DNA of 64,000 nucleotides from Kappaphycus alvarezii. Taxonomy: Eukaryota > Rhodophyta > Florideophyceae > Gigartinales > Solieriaceae. This document shows, one piece after another, positions 53,084 through 62,131 of this stretch. The stretch lies in the NCBI GenBank assembly GCA_002205965.3, contig NADL03000689.1, positions 124,001 to 188,000 on the forward strand. Reading direction: 5' to 3'. The number at the start of each line of letters is the position of its first letter. Position 1 is the stretch's first letter. A program made the translations under genes and the position numbers. The notes beneath the pieces were generated by a model. The model was not told where the DNA came from. It saw only the letters and a list, made by a program, of their open reading frames with translations, and did not search any database.

Positions 53084-54490
53084 ATGGTTCGCCCGGGAAC
53101 AAGAGCGAACCCACATTCAGAAATGCCGGATAAAGCCCAGGAAGGTGCTGAGCTTCAGCCAGGAGATATGATTCCTCAAAACTCGGTTATGCATCACGCC
53201 GAGGCGTAAATAAAAGGCGAAGCCATGCCACAAGACAATCAGTGCGCTGTTGAGGTAATAGAGGAACTCCGTGGGGCGGTTAATGGCATTTCAACCGTAA
53301 TGAAGGAGATAGTTCAGCTTACCAGTAAGTTCGAACAGATAAAAGGGCTTCCGAGAAGTCAGTCTGCGGAGGGAAACACAGACGAGGCCAATACGGACGT
53401 GGCGGTCGAAGAAGATGAAGATAGGATTGATTCGAATAAGGATTCCCGCGGCATTTATCCTGTACACGTAGCCCACAAAATATACAAAAATTCTCTCGAA
53501 AGCTATCGTTGCCAAAAGGCCGGAGACGGCTCTTTCTTTGATGCTAAAAGAACGTTGTACCGCCTGTTGAACGACTTTCCAATTCAGGAGAGTGACGAGT
53601 GGCCCCTTCTGTCTTGCTACTTCGAAAGGTATGCAGCTAGAGTCTTTGGGAGTGTGGCGAGTGTACACTTGAGTGCCAAAGCCGATGGGCTCTGGGACCA
53701 CTTGGAGGCTATACTGTGCAACAAAGAGCAACTAAGTGGATTGCAATAAAATGTTTTCAATATGAAATGGAACCAGAAATATGAAACTGTGTCCGCTTTT
53801 GGAGAACGATTAAGGTCTGCTTCCATGAATCTGCAGATCCCAACCTCAGACTAAATCATGGTGAGACGCTTTAAACCAGGTCTGCCCGTGACTCTCCAGG
53901 AGCAAGCAGTTTCAGGCGACTACGAAACCGTGATGAGTACCATTTCTAGGCTTGCGGCAGTACATCAGTCTGCGAGTCGGTAAAGTGTCCGGCAAGTCCA
54001 AGAACCAGCCAACCCATACAAGGGAGTCCCGCGAGAGGAGGTAGGATATAATTACTCTCAAATAAAATGCTATATACTGCCACGAAAAGGTTCATATGGT
54101 TAGGGAATATTAGAAGAATGATGTGATACGGCCCTATCGTGGTAGAGTCCCACTAGGGGAAGGCTCTGGGGGTCCGGAGCACCCAGTCGAGAAGAAAAGC
54201 CTTCCCTGGAAGTGGTAAAAAACAAGCGTGAAGGGGTTTGCGCTTGTCGGGAGCCGTTTGGTGGCAGGGGATGGTTGACGATGAAGAGGTGGCAGTCATA
54301 GCCAATACATTTGGGGAGAATAATCAGGCACCAGTAGATACAGCAGCTTCTTCAATTTGGGTTGACTTGAAGTGGTTCCAGGATAATTGGGGATGCTGCA
54401 TCCAACGGAAGATGGAGCTCGTGCCATGGATGGTCGGGGTATTTAAGTCAAATGGGAAGGTTCCGTCAAGTTGCACACATGGGGACTGAT
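53084..54490 (+). pseudogene. LTR-retrotransposon gag and protease remnant
   Basis: From ATG 53084 (MVRPGTRANPHSEMPDKAQE) the frame meets a TAA at 53207, resumes as a 174-codon frame from 53225 (EVIEELRGAVNGISTVMKEI; acidic stretch; SYRCQKAGDGSFFDAKRTLY; RLLNDFPIQESDEWPLLSCY), shifts again, and continues with MKWNQKYETVSAFGERLRSA and FKPGLPVTLQEQAVSGDY, typical of a gag capsid end. At about 54296-54460 QAPVDTAASSIWVDLKWFQ is a decayed retroviral-type protease (usual DTGASSI, here DTAASSI). Reverse transcriptase and later parts are absent. Ty3/gypsy is likely but not certain. Confidence 0.55.
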
Positions 54491-55039
54491 TTTTTGCAAA
54501 AATGTCCCTGTAATGATCCGACTTCTGGACAAGCTGTTGATAGGGCAGCGATTCTGGCAAAAGCAAAAGCTTCAGTTAGACTTGGGAACTGATTCAGCGT
54601 CCATATTGTATCACGGAAAGAAGTAGATGCGGGCGATAACTGTCCATCCTGAGTAGCAGCAGCAATTGGCTTCGCCTTCGGCTGGGTGAAATCCGGGAAG
54701 CACATTGGAATAGATGTGGGACTTCCGCGATACGCTTCTTCCAACTGATCCATAATATTTCCTGTTGTTTTCTCCCTTCTCTGCTTGTGTTTCGTCCCAA
54801 ACGGGATGAGAATGACCGTCAACAGAGTTCCGCCCTGGCCATAACATCGGAAACGCCGAAAGCAATGGCTTCCCTTGTATCATAACCTGAGGGTGTGGTA
54901 TTTCTTCAGGCGGCGCTCCATAAGACTGGTGAGCCAATTTTTGCGGTAACTGTAGCAGAGAGGGTGGTGGATTATTCGGAAGCAATGCCGATGTGTGCTG
55001 ATTGTAACGATTGTGCCCCCAAAATCCCCCATAGTACAC
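54466..55039 (-). pseudogene. unidentified frame-broken ORF
   Basis: The minus strand opens MYYGGFWGHNRYNQHTSALL with a Pro/Leu/Gln-rich stretch (PNNPPPSLLQLPQKLAHQSY), then near 54830 the better-looking sequence moves to another frame (TVILIPFGTKHKQRREKTTG, NIMDQLEEAYRGSPTSIPMC, FPSLTEAFAFARIAAL) and ends at 54466. It overlaps the end of the protease remnant on the other strand. The basic KHKQRREK patch could be a localisation or DNA-binding patch, but no domain is recognised. May be a retroelement antisense frame by chance. Confidence 0.25.
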
Positions 55040-55499
55040 TGACAGTATCCCGCCAGTAACTGTTACCGAGATTTACACTGTACCAAGACATCAGTGCAAC
55101 TTGTTCACTGTACCCAGACACCGGTGTAAAACACAAGACCCATACCAGCCCGTGCCGGGCCAATCACATGACGCCATTGTTGCGATCTCGCGTGGTTCTC
55201 GAAACTTCTCCCACCTCACCAATCAGCAATTACTTTATGTCTTCTTGCCAATTGGACCAATAGAACTTTGCCATGATGTTTACTGCTGTCAACCTCCCCG
55301 ATAGTTTCTACATGAATCTTCAAACCCTTTTAGTTTCGTGCCTTTAGGGCCGTTCCTCTAGAACACCTTTGAATTTAGCATCGTCTGCCTACAATTTACC
55401 ATTGTTGTTGTTGAGTACTTTTTCTATATAAACCCTGGTCTGAAGCTCCGGCTTGTTTACGGGAAGCGTCAACCATCAGTTCAACCATCGATTACCTCT
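55040..55499. other. no recognised gene
   Basis: Contains CACTGTACCAAGACA / CACTGTACCCAGACA, a short direct repeat at 55076-55121, and a TATA-like TTCTATATAAACC at about 55421. Otherwise nothing. Confidence 0.35.
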
Positions 55500-55516
55500 T
55501 GTGCGCCCAAACCCCC

Positions 55517-55580
55517 ACACTGATGCAACAATGCCAATATGTGCTGATGCAACAATTCCGATGGGTGCTGAATCAACAAG
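55517..55580 (+). repeat. 24-bp tandem repeat, about 2.5 units
   Basis: TGATGCAACAATGCCAATAT + GTGC, then TGATGCAACAATTCCGATGG + GTGC, then TGAATCAACAAG. It encodes an 8-residue repeat (DATMPICA, DATIPMGA) in a 68-codon frame of unknown nature. Confidence 0.7.
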
Positions 55581-55888
55581 CGGTGCGGAGCGATCGGGGA
55601 TGGCCGATGGATTTCGGATGGGATGGAACCATAACTGGCCTTTCAATTGCTCGCTGTGATTTTGTTGAGGAGGGCCTGACAATATTGACACCCATAATCA
55701 ACGGGTCCTGCTCGGCATCCACCAGAGTTGAATCAAGGACTGACGGGACCTGGAAACTCGGGATTTGATGATGGCGGGTGTTCATGTAAAAGCTTTTGCT
55801 GTCACTGGAAATGTGCAGAAGTCTTAATACCGTACAGTGCATTATGATTTAAACATGTCGAACACTCAGAAGAACTGGAATGTTGCTA

Positions 55889-56050
55889 TACAGTACTGTA
55901 CGCTACAGTATGCAGTTATCATATACTGGTGCACAGTTGGCTTGTAGTACTGTACTGTATCATGTGAACACACCTATAATACAATTGTGTACAGTAGTAC
56001 ACTCAGACATGTGCTATGAAATGAACTTTTGATGCGAGTACAGTACATTT
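55889..56050. repeat. TACAG/CTGTA cluster
   Basis: Groups at 55889-55915 (CAGTACTGTACGCTACAGTA), 55946-55960 (GTACTGTACTGTAT), 55988-56000 (GTACAGTAGTACAC) and 56037-56047. No adjacent gene recognised. Confidence 0.75.
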
Positions 56051-57421
56051 GTAATACATTGTCAGAAGTAATAACTTATTCCCGTTCTTCATACAAATTT
56101 ATGCACGGTTATAGTACAAACTTATACAAGTTTATCACACAAGGTTATAAACATTTATAACACACGTCAACTTCAGAAGTGAGCGACCACTGAAACTAAA
56201 TTTCCAATTAGTATAAACAGTGTCACGGCACAACACAAGAAAATTTTTGGGTAAGAGAGAACAATCATTTTCTGTCTTTTCTTCTATCAACGGGAGGGTC
56301 AACAAAGGAAATACGGTTCACGTATCCTGAGGACGTCTCGACAGTTTGGACAGAGTCGTAAGGTCATCCGCAACATCGACCTCAGCGGTGTGCTAGAAAT
56401 GATAGCCCAGGTAATATCCCGAGTGATTGGGCTTTTGCAAAGTTAGTGCAGTAGGGACGATAGGAAGAGCGGCTGCTGCCGAAATTAAAAGGCTGTTGTT
56501 GCTGAAGTTTGAAGAACAAGAGTGGAATGTTGTGGAGGCCTCAAGTCGGATGGTGCAGAGAAGGGTTGTAGGTACAGGTCAAATATTAGTGGCACGGTGA
56601 AAATGGAAAGGCAGACGCGGCAAGGTAAAATCCGAACTTCAAAGGGGTGTGGAACTCAGTAAGCTAGGTTGGAATTTATTGAAATACAATTGGCCGCTAT
56701 AAGGATAAGGGTGCAACTTTCGGAAAATGTTGCTGTTAATCGTTCATGTTTCGAATTGGACAAGCTAGGCAAGGGTATCGAGAAGTGCAGAACGACGGGG
56801 GCTGAGGGCATCTATGTCTATAAAAACAGCGAAGGAGCATGGGCAGCGTAGAGAACACAACTGGTGGCAGGAATTATGGAGATAGTACAGCAGACAACAT
56901 GGCAGTCAGGTGAAGCGGTTGAGCTCAGAATGGAGCTGGTCACGCTAATGGAAACTATAATGGGCTAATCCGCTGGTAAAGAGCATATCTATGATCTGAA
57001 GCAAGTAAAGGAGGCTGCGCAGGACGCGCTGGCAGCAAGGAAGAAGCGACAGAGGAGGTGAGGAAGCTGAAGAAGGTGCTAATAGCACATAGGGAACGCT
57101 GCTGAGTCAGAAGGGTGCGGATAGAAGACGAAGAAGATGTTTTGTTTGTTAAAGAAGTGAAGTGGAGGTAGCGGGGATGGTTTGCAGGTCAAGTCAAGTT
57201 GTATGAACTGCAGCGTAAGAATTTGGCACTGAGGATGAAGAACGGGAGCAAATAGGGAGCTACGGGGAATTATTTGCAGAATTGTACATTGGGCGCAGTG
57301 AGGAGCAATATTTGATTTTTTTGATTTTTTGATTTGAATATGCCTGTTGTGTTAAGTTGATTTTCTTTCATTTTCTATGTACGCGAGGATTGCAAAAGGT
57401 ACAAGTTTTAGAGTTCAATTA
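56051..57421. other. no recognised gene
   Basis: A decayed Glu/Lys-rich coding-like stretch runs on the plus strand from about 56.4 to 57.1 kb (for example IEIQLAAIRIRVQLSENVAV, GKGIEKCRTTGAEGIYVYKN) with several stops; no family assigned. The last ~40 bp belong to the dispersed repeat into which the Tc1 element inserted. Confidence 0.3.
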
Positions 57422-57612
57422 CAGTGGTGGCAATAAAGATACGACAGGTCGGTTTTCTAAAAGTGTATTGCGAAGAAATTAAGTACATGAGACAAAGCTT
57501 GGCACACGTACAAAACGTTTAAACATACGTCTGACAAAGGAAGAACACTTTAAAAAAATTAAATGTTTAAGAAAATAGAGGAGGTTTCTGACAAATCAGG
57601 TGGCAGAAAATA
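57422..57612 (+). repeat. left terminal inverted repeat of Tc1 element
   Basis: Starts CAGTGGTGGCAATAAAGATA and ends near GACAAATCAGGTGGCAGAAA. It pairs with the right end over its full length; differences are mostly single substitutions. Confidence 0.93.
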
Positions 57613-57754
57613 TTGCATCAAATGGTGGGGGAAAAAAATTGCGCGTGAGAAAAGCAAACAAAAGCAGCCAAAAGCAGCTCAGAGCTGTCCAAGAAGAATC
57701 TAAAGCTCTTCTTTTTCACACGAATCCCAAAAGTTGGCCCTGAACCCTTCAAAC

Positions 57755-58757
57755 ATGCCTCGAAAGCCGGCTTTATCCAACTTTGAAAAAGGCCAAATTC
57801 TCGCCCATCAGTGGAACTGTTAGAATGTATCAGCGATTGCCCATGAGCTTGGGCGAGGGCGATCTAGAGATGTAATTAACGGCTTTCTGAAGGCCCGTGA
57901 ACACTACGCTACTAAGAAAAGCCCCGGAAGGCCGCCCAAAATCAATCATAGTATGAAGAGGCGCATTGTCAGGGAAGCATCGAAGGGGATATTGAGCTCG
58001 AGTGGATTGGTCAAAACACTACAACTAACAGTGCATCCAAGTTCAGTTCGAGGCTTGCTTAGCAATCAGCCACATCTTCGTTATAAAAGGATCGCGAGGA
58101 CTCCAGCCATGCGAGCAAGACATAAGGCAGACCATTTGAATTGGGCGATGGAAAAAGTAACCTGGACTCAAGTTAAATGGGAAAGAGTTGTATGTTCGGA
58201 TGAAAAAAAATTTAATCTTGACGGCCCCGACGGACTCGCTTACAAGTGGCACGATTTGCGATTGAAAAAAGAATGGTTTTCGAAGAGAAAAAATGGAGGA
58301 GAAATTGTGGTAGTGTGGGCTTGCTTCGCTAGTAAAAATCTTTCGCCGCTGGTCGTTCTTCATGGAAAACAAAATGGTGTCAAGTACGTTAGTATGCTCG
58401 AGCAATATTTGCTTCCTTTTGCAGAAGATCTCCCTCTGGAATTGATATTTATTCAAGATAGGGCACCTTGTCACCGTTCTATCGTAGCAAAATACTGGCT
58501 TCAAAACAATTTTGTATCTGTTTTTGGACTGTCCAGATTACTCCCCCGATCTCAATCCAATTGAAAATTTGTGCGGAATTCTTGTGAGGAAAGTCTACGC
58601 TCATCAACGCCAGTTTGAATGCCTTGATTCCCTGATTGATTGCATAATTGAAGCATGGGCTAACATTGCTCCTGATGTACTCGAAAAGCTGGTGGGCTCA
58701 TTGCAGAAGCGTTGTGTCAGCATCATCCGAAGAAAGTGCAAGAAAATAGACTACTAG
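57755..58757 (+). pseudogene. Tc1-type DD34E transposase, one stop and one frameshift
   Basis: ATG 57755 opens MPRKPALSNFEKGQILAHQW. A TAG at 57821-57823 interrupts the helix-turn-helix region, which resumes in frame with VSAIAHELGRGRSRDVINGF. The GRPP linker follows (SPGRPPKI), then the catalytic domain: first Asp in VVCSDEKKFN, second Asp in FIQDRAPCHRS. A single-base frameshift near 58510 leads to SPDLNPIENL with the catalytic Glu, giving roughly 34 residues between Asp 2 and Glu. The end is RCVSIIRRKCKKIDY. All three catalytic residues survive; the lesions are only the stop and the frameshift, so this copy decayed recently or contains sequencing errors. Confidence 0.92.
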
Positions 58758-58813
58758 AGACACTTCTATAAGCATTGCTTGTCTATATCGAGCTACTGTT
58801 TCGAAGTGTATCT

Positions 58814-59005
58814 ATATTTTTTGCCACCTGATTTGTCAGAAACCTCCTATATTTTCTTAAATATTTAAGTTTGTTAAAGTTTTCTTTCTGTGTCAGACGT
58901 ATGTTTAAACGTTTTGTACGTGTGCCAAGCTTTGTCTCATATACTTAATTTCTTCGCAATACACCTTTAAAAAACCGACCTGTCGTATCTTGTTTGCCAC
59001 CACTG
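58814..59005 (-). repeat. right terminal inverted repeat of Tc1 element
   Basis: Reverse complement of the left end, beginning (inward side) TTTTTTGCCACCTGATTTGT and ending CCACCACTG at 59005. Both ends contain a conserved TAAACATACGTCTGACA block. Confidence 0.93.
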
Positions 59006-59208
59006 TAGTACGTGGCATATACACGTGTAATACCAGCGAAGTGCAGTAACACGTACAGTAGTATTCTGTCAGCAATGTACCTAGTTTCGATTTGGTTTGC
59101 ATTTAGTGCTCCTCAGCGGTCTATATAAAGTGCCCCTGACCTGATCTCCAGGTCCAGAGGGGCATCAGTGTTCGTGTGACAAGCAACCTGATCCGTGCTT
59201 TACAGTTA
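59006..59208 (+). repeat. LTR-like dispersed repeat, copy 2, interrupted by Tc1
   Basis: Begins at the TA duplicated by the Tc1 insertion (TAGTACGTGGCATATACACG) and aligns with 52507-52706 through the TATA box (TCTATATAAAGTGCCC, 59119-59134) to CCTGATCCGTGCTTTACAG. Directly after that it gives way to a TACAG/CTGTA array, while copy 1 continues into unrelated sequence. Confidence 0.65.
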
Positions 59209-59252
59209 CAGTACTCTGTACAGACTCTGTACAGAGTACTGTACTGTACTGT
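59206..59252. repeat. TACAG/CTGTA palindromic array
   Basis: ACAGTTACAGTACTCTGTAC, AGACTCTGTACAGAG, TACTGTACTGTACTG: nested palindromes built from the same 5-nt motif, placed exactly where homology between the two LTR-like copies stops. Confidence 0.8.
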
Positions 59253-59284
59253 GGCTTGTGATCGAACCACTGCGGTTGGACCAC

Positions 59285-59833
59285 ATGTACCGGACAGCGA
59301 TTCTGTCCGACCTCCCTCCCCATGTGAAAGCGTCCAAGGCCCTCTGCCGCCGTCTCAATCGCTCCCTCCGGGACCTTCTGCTTGCCGTCTATGAAGGCCT
59401 ACGCTCAGTCCCGGACCTCGCGGCCTCCGTCCCCCGAACGAACAGGCCGACAGTCATTCCACGAGTACCGAACGTCTCAAGCCCGTCACTTATCAGTGAC
59501 GCGCAGCCAAAGTCTTCCTTCATGGAAGCCGCCATTGCACCACAAAACCCCGAAAGCGTGTATGGGTAGATGTATTATAGGGGCGAAAGTGAGACTATTA
59601 CGAGCGTGGAATTGTCACCCAACCTGCTTCCTTCGGAAGTCGCTATCGGCGTGGAGGTAGCCACCGGCCTTGAGCTGAAGGGACCGTTCGGAACCGAATA
59701 CCTGTGGGTGCCGGTTTCCTGGATGGACTGGTCTGATCTCAACTCTGGTGACGGCGATGTCAACTACGGCGTTGCCCTCTCAGACGAGTTGGACCGGGAG
59801 AAGTTGGACCTAGGTGAGGAAGAGGGTAACTAA
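59285..59833 (+). pseudogene. unidentified ORF with a single in-frame TAG
   Basis: ATG 59285 opens MYRTAILSDLPPHVKASKAL, CRRLNRSLRDLLLAVYEGLR; the frame runs to a TAG at 59567-59569 and continues directly in the same frame for 87 more codons (TSVELSPNLLPSEVAIGVEV, GPFGTEYLWVPVSWMDWSDL) to TAA at 59831. Together it would be about 182 residues around one stop. The N-terminal half is basic and helical, the C-terminal half acidic. Its position just downstream of an LTR-like repeat with a TATA box suggests a retroelement ORF, but no motif confirms this. Function unknown. Confidence 0.4.
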
Positions 59834-60239
59834 GTGTCATTGATGAGCATCGGTTGTTGTTACATGTACATCGGTTGTTGTTACATGTGAATTCATGTCA
59901 GGGACAACATACACATCGTAGTTTCAACTCCCTTTTGCTGGAAACTTCCATCGGATCTCAGCCCTGCGAACTCTCGCAGTAAACCAACCCGATGTTCCCC
60001 CCTGTACTGTGGGGGAGTCTTCTCATGTGTTCAAAAACATCAACCATCCAGGTACTGGTATAGTGCGTTACACTCGAGAGTAAGGATATCTCCAAGCGAC
60101 GGCTGAACCATACACCCACTCCGACAAAGACAAAGGGGTACCTAATACTCATTGAAAGCAAATAGTTTCTTTTGGGGGGTAGACGCACCGAGAGAATCAA
60201 ACGCAATTGTTTGAACGGTGAAGTTCGGCGCAGGGGTGG
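59834..60239. other. no recognised gene
   Basis: Includes a short direct repeat, CATCGGTTGTTGTTACATGT, twice (59850-59887). Otherwise spacer downstream of the retrotransposon tail. Confidence 0.4.
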
Positions 60240-61000
60240 GGGCGTCGGCGGTGGAGGGGGTCAGCGCGGGAGCTTGCGTTCCAGATCCTGCACCTTGTCA
60301 CGGTGCGCCAATGGGGCAGCACCGCCAGCGGCCGTGGTGGCCTTGATGCGGACGGCGGCTTTGAACGGGGAGACGACAGTGACGTCATACGCGACATGCC
60401 GTGTCTCTTCGTTGCTCAGGTCGGCGGAGGGATGAACCAGAATCTCCGCGGGTCGAAGCTCTGTGCCCGGGATGAGGAGAGCACTTCGTACTGACAGTCG
60501 AGCTCGGCGGCACGGAAGGCATGATACGCGAGCCCGTTGCAGAGGGCGTTGTGGCGGTGTGTGCGGCCAAACCCAGCAGGTCAGAGGTCGGCCGCGTGAT
60601 AGCCGAGGGGTTCCATGCCTAGCTTGCAATGCTGACGGGTTATCGGGAGTGAGTCGGTTTAGACCGGGAATCCGAGGTGAGGGGATAGCATGACGGTCCA
60701 GTGGGCTCGCGACACCTTGGTAGCATTGGTAGGGTGGGTGAAGAGGAAGGCGGCGGCGGGGCTGTGTCGGAAGGCAAGGCCACGGATCCGGTGCCTGAAT
60801 TCGTCGGCACCGTGTAGATCCGGGCTGGGGGGGGCTGCCCATGCGTCGTCTTGCCAGAACATCTTGGCCCAGGTCTCGTGCTGCACCCTAGTTGAGTTTG
60901 GATGTTGGTCCAGAAGAAAATTCCACCATTTAAATACGAGATCCAGACAGCTTGAGAAACTTGCAGAGTAAGCATGACCGCTTACAGACGACGACAATCA
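60240..61000 (-). mobile_element. retrotransposon-type polyprotein C-terminal region (lineage B, copy 2; longest)
   Basis: Minus-strand order: HAYSASFSSCLDLVFKWWNF, NATKVSRAHWTVMLSPHLGF (the 'lRLGLP' region), then after stops or frameshifts a cysteine/histidine-type stretch ending THRHNALCNGLAYHAFRAAE (RHNxLxx motif), then in another frame ELRPAEILVHPSADLS, HVAYDVTVVSPFKAAVRIKA and LAHRDKVQDLERKLPR. This succession (Cys/His segment; RHNxL; RPxDI; DVTVxSP) is the conserved tail downstream of reverse transcriptase in many algal and protist non-LTR-like elements, thought to include a restriction-like endonuclease fold. At least three frame breaks. No RT core remains upstream. Confidence 0.65.
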
Positions 61001-62131
61001 CAACGAAGAAAACTCTGGACGAACTTGCCGACGGACTGACAGAGCTGTGCAGACCACGTCCCTTCGGAGACTGTAACAAATAAAGTAGGTTGAAAAGCGA
61101 TAGGAAACAGCGAACTTTCTACCTTACCCAGGCATTGGAATCTCTAGAGTCGTTATCCTTTCTAGAAGTAATTTACGTGTAGCCAGTACAGTATGTACAG
61201 TACAGCTTTGCTGACTAGGAGTATAATTCATGTTGGCTCAATAAATAGTCCCATAGGATACCAATTTTTGGACTAGCTCTACGCAGGAACTCATGTCGAC
61301 CAGTTACCCAGGGACACTCTCAAAGAGCTTGTTCCGACTTCATCTCCGACATTCAAGGTCATGGAGAGTGAGTGATGGACCTTGATACATTGAACAGCGG
61401 TAAAAATAGGTATGAATCAAATCGGACGACGGATACAGCATTTATACAGTCAATTTACCGAGAGATAATCTGACGATGGGATCAATGCATTTGAGATAGA
61501 GTAAAGAATTGCTATCAAGTTTTTCACATATGGCTTCAATGTCTTTCACTTCATATGTAGCTGCGTAGTACTTGAGATGTACTGTATAGCCACGCAGTTA
61601 TATTCAACTGCCCAATGAAATCTCTCTGCCGCTGGAGCAACTATATTTTGCAATAAGCTTTCAGGTTCCGGATTATCAGAAAAAGCCCTAGTGATGAATG
61701 TCTCAGCCGTTGCCTCTTGAGATTTCTAGTCAGCTCCTTTGCATCGCGTGCTGCCTCAGTTTGGCCATTACTAACGTTACTATGCATTACAACTCCTACC
61801 AAAAAGTTGCAACGTTTGTCCAAACCCAAAAGTGACACGCAACTAGCCGAAGAATTTCATTCTTCAATCTTTCTCACCTCATGGAAAGAATCCGCCATCA
61901 TTCTACAACAAACACTCATGTCAGCTCGCACGCTATGCACATGTCATTCATGCCACTAAATCATCAATGGAATTTGGTCAGCATTCCTCAATCACCACGC
62001 CTGGAATAGACAATTCTTTCGTTGGTTCATACCAACAATGAAAACATGAATAACACAGCCGACCGTCACTTTCTTTCACTGCGTTTGCTTTAAATTGTAC
62101 AAAGGGAGGACCCATAACCTCAGCCGCTACA
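61001..62131. other. no recognised gene
   Basis: One TACAG cluster at 61185-61206. A plus-strand 80-codon frame at 61717-61959 has no known domain. Confidence 0.4.

Larger units (their letters stand above)
57422..59005 (+). mobile_element. Tc1/mariner element with ~190-bp terminal inverted repeats
   Basis: Ends read CAGTGGTGGCAA... (from 57422) and ...TTGCCACCACTG (to 59005), flanked by TA at 57420-57421 and 59006-59007, the Tc1/mariner target duplication. The inverted repeats extend from 57422 to about 57612 and from about 58814 to 59005, with scattered mismatches. It encloses one transposase gene on the plus strand. Total length 1584 bp is typical. The long terminal repeats place it among Tc1-like elements with extended TIRs. 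Confidence 0.95.
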
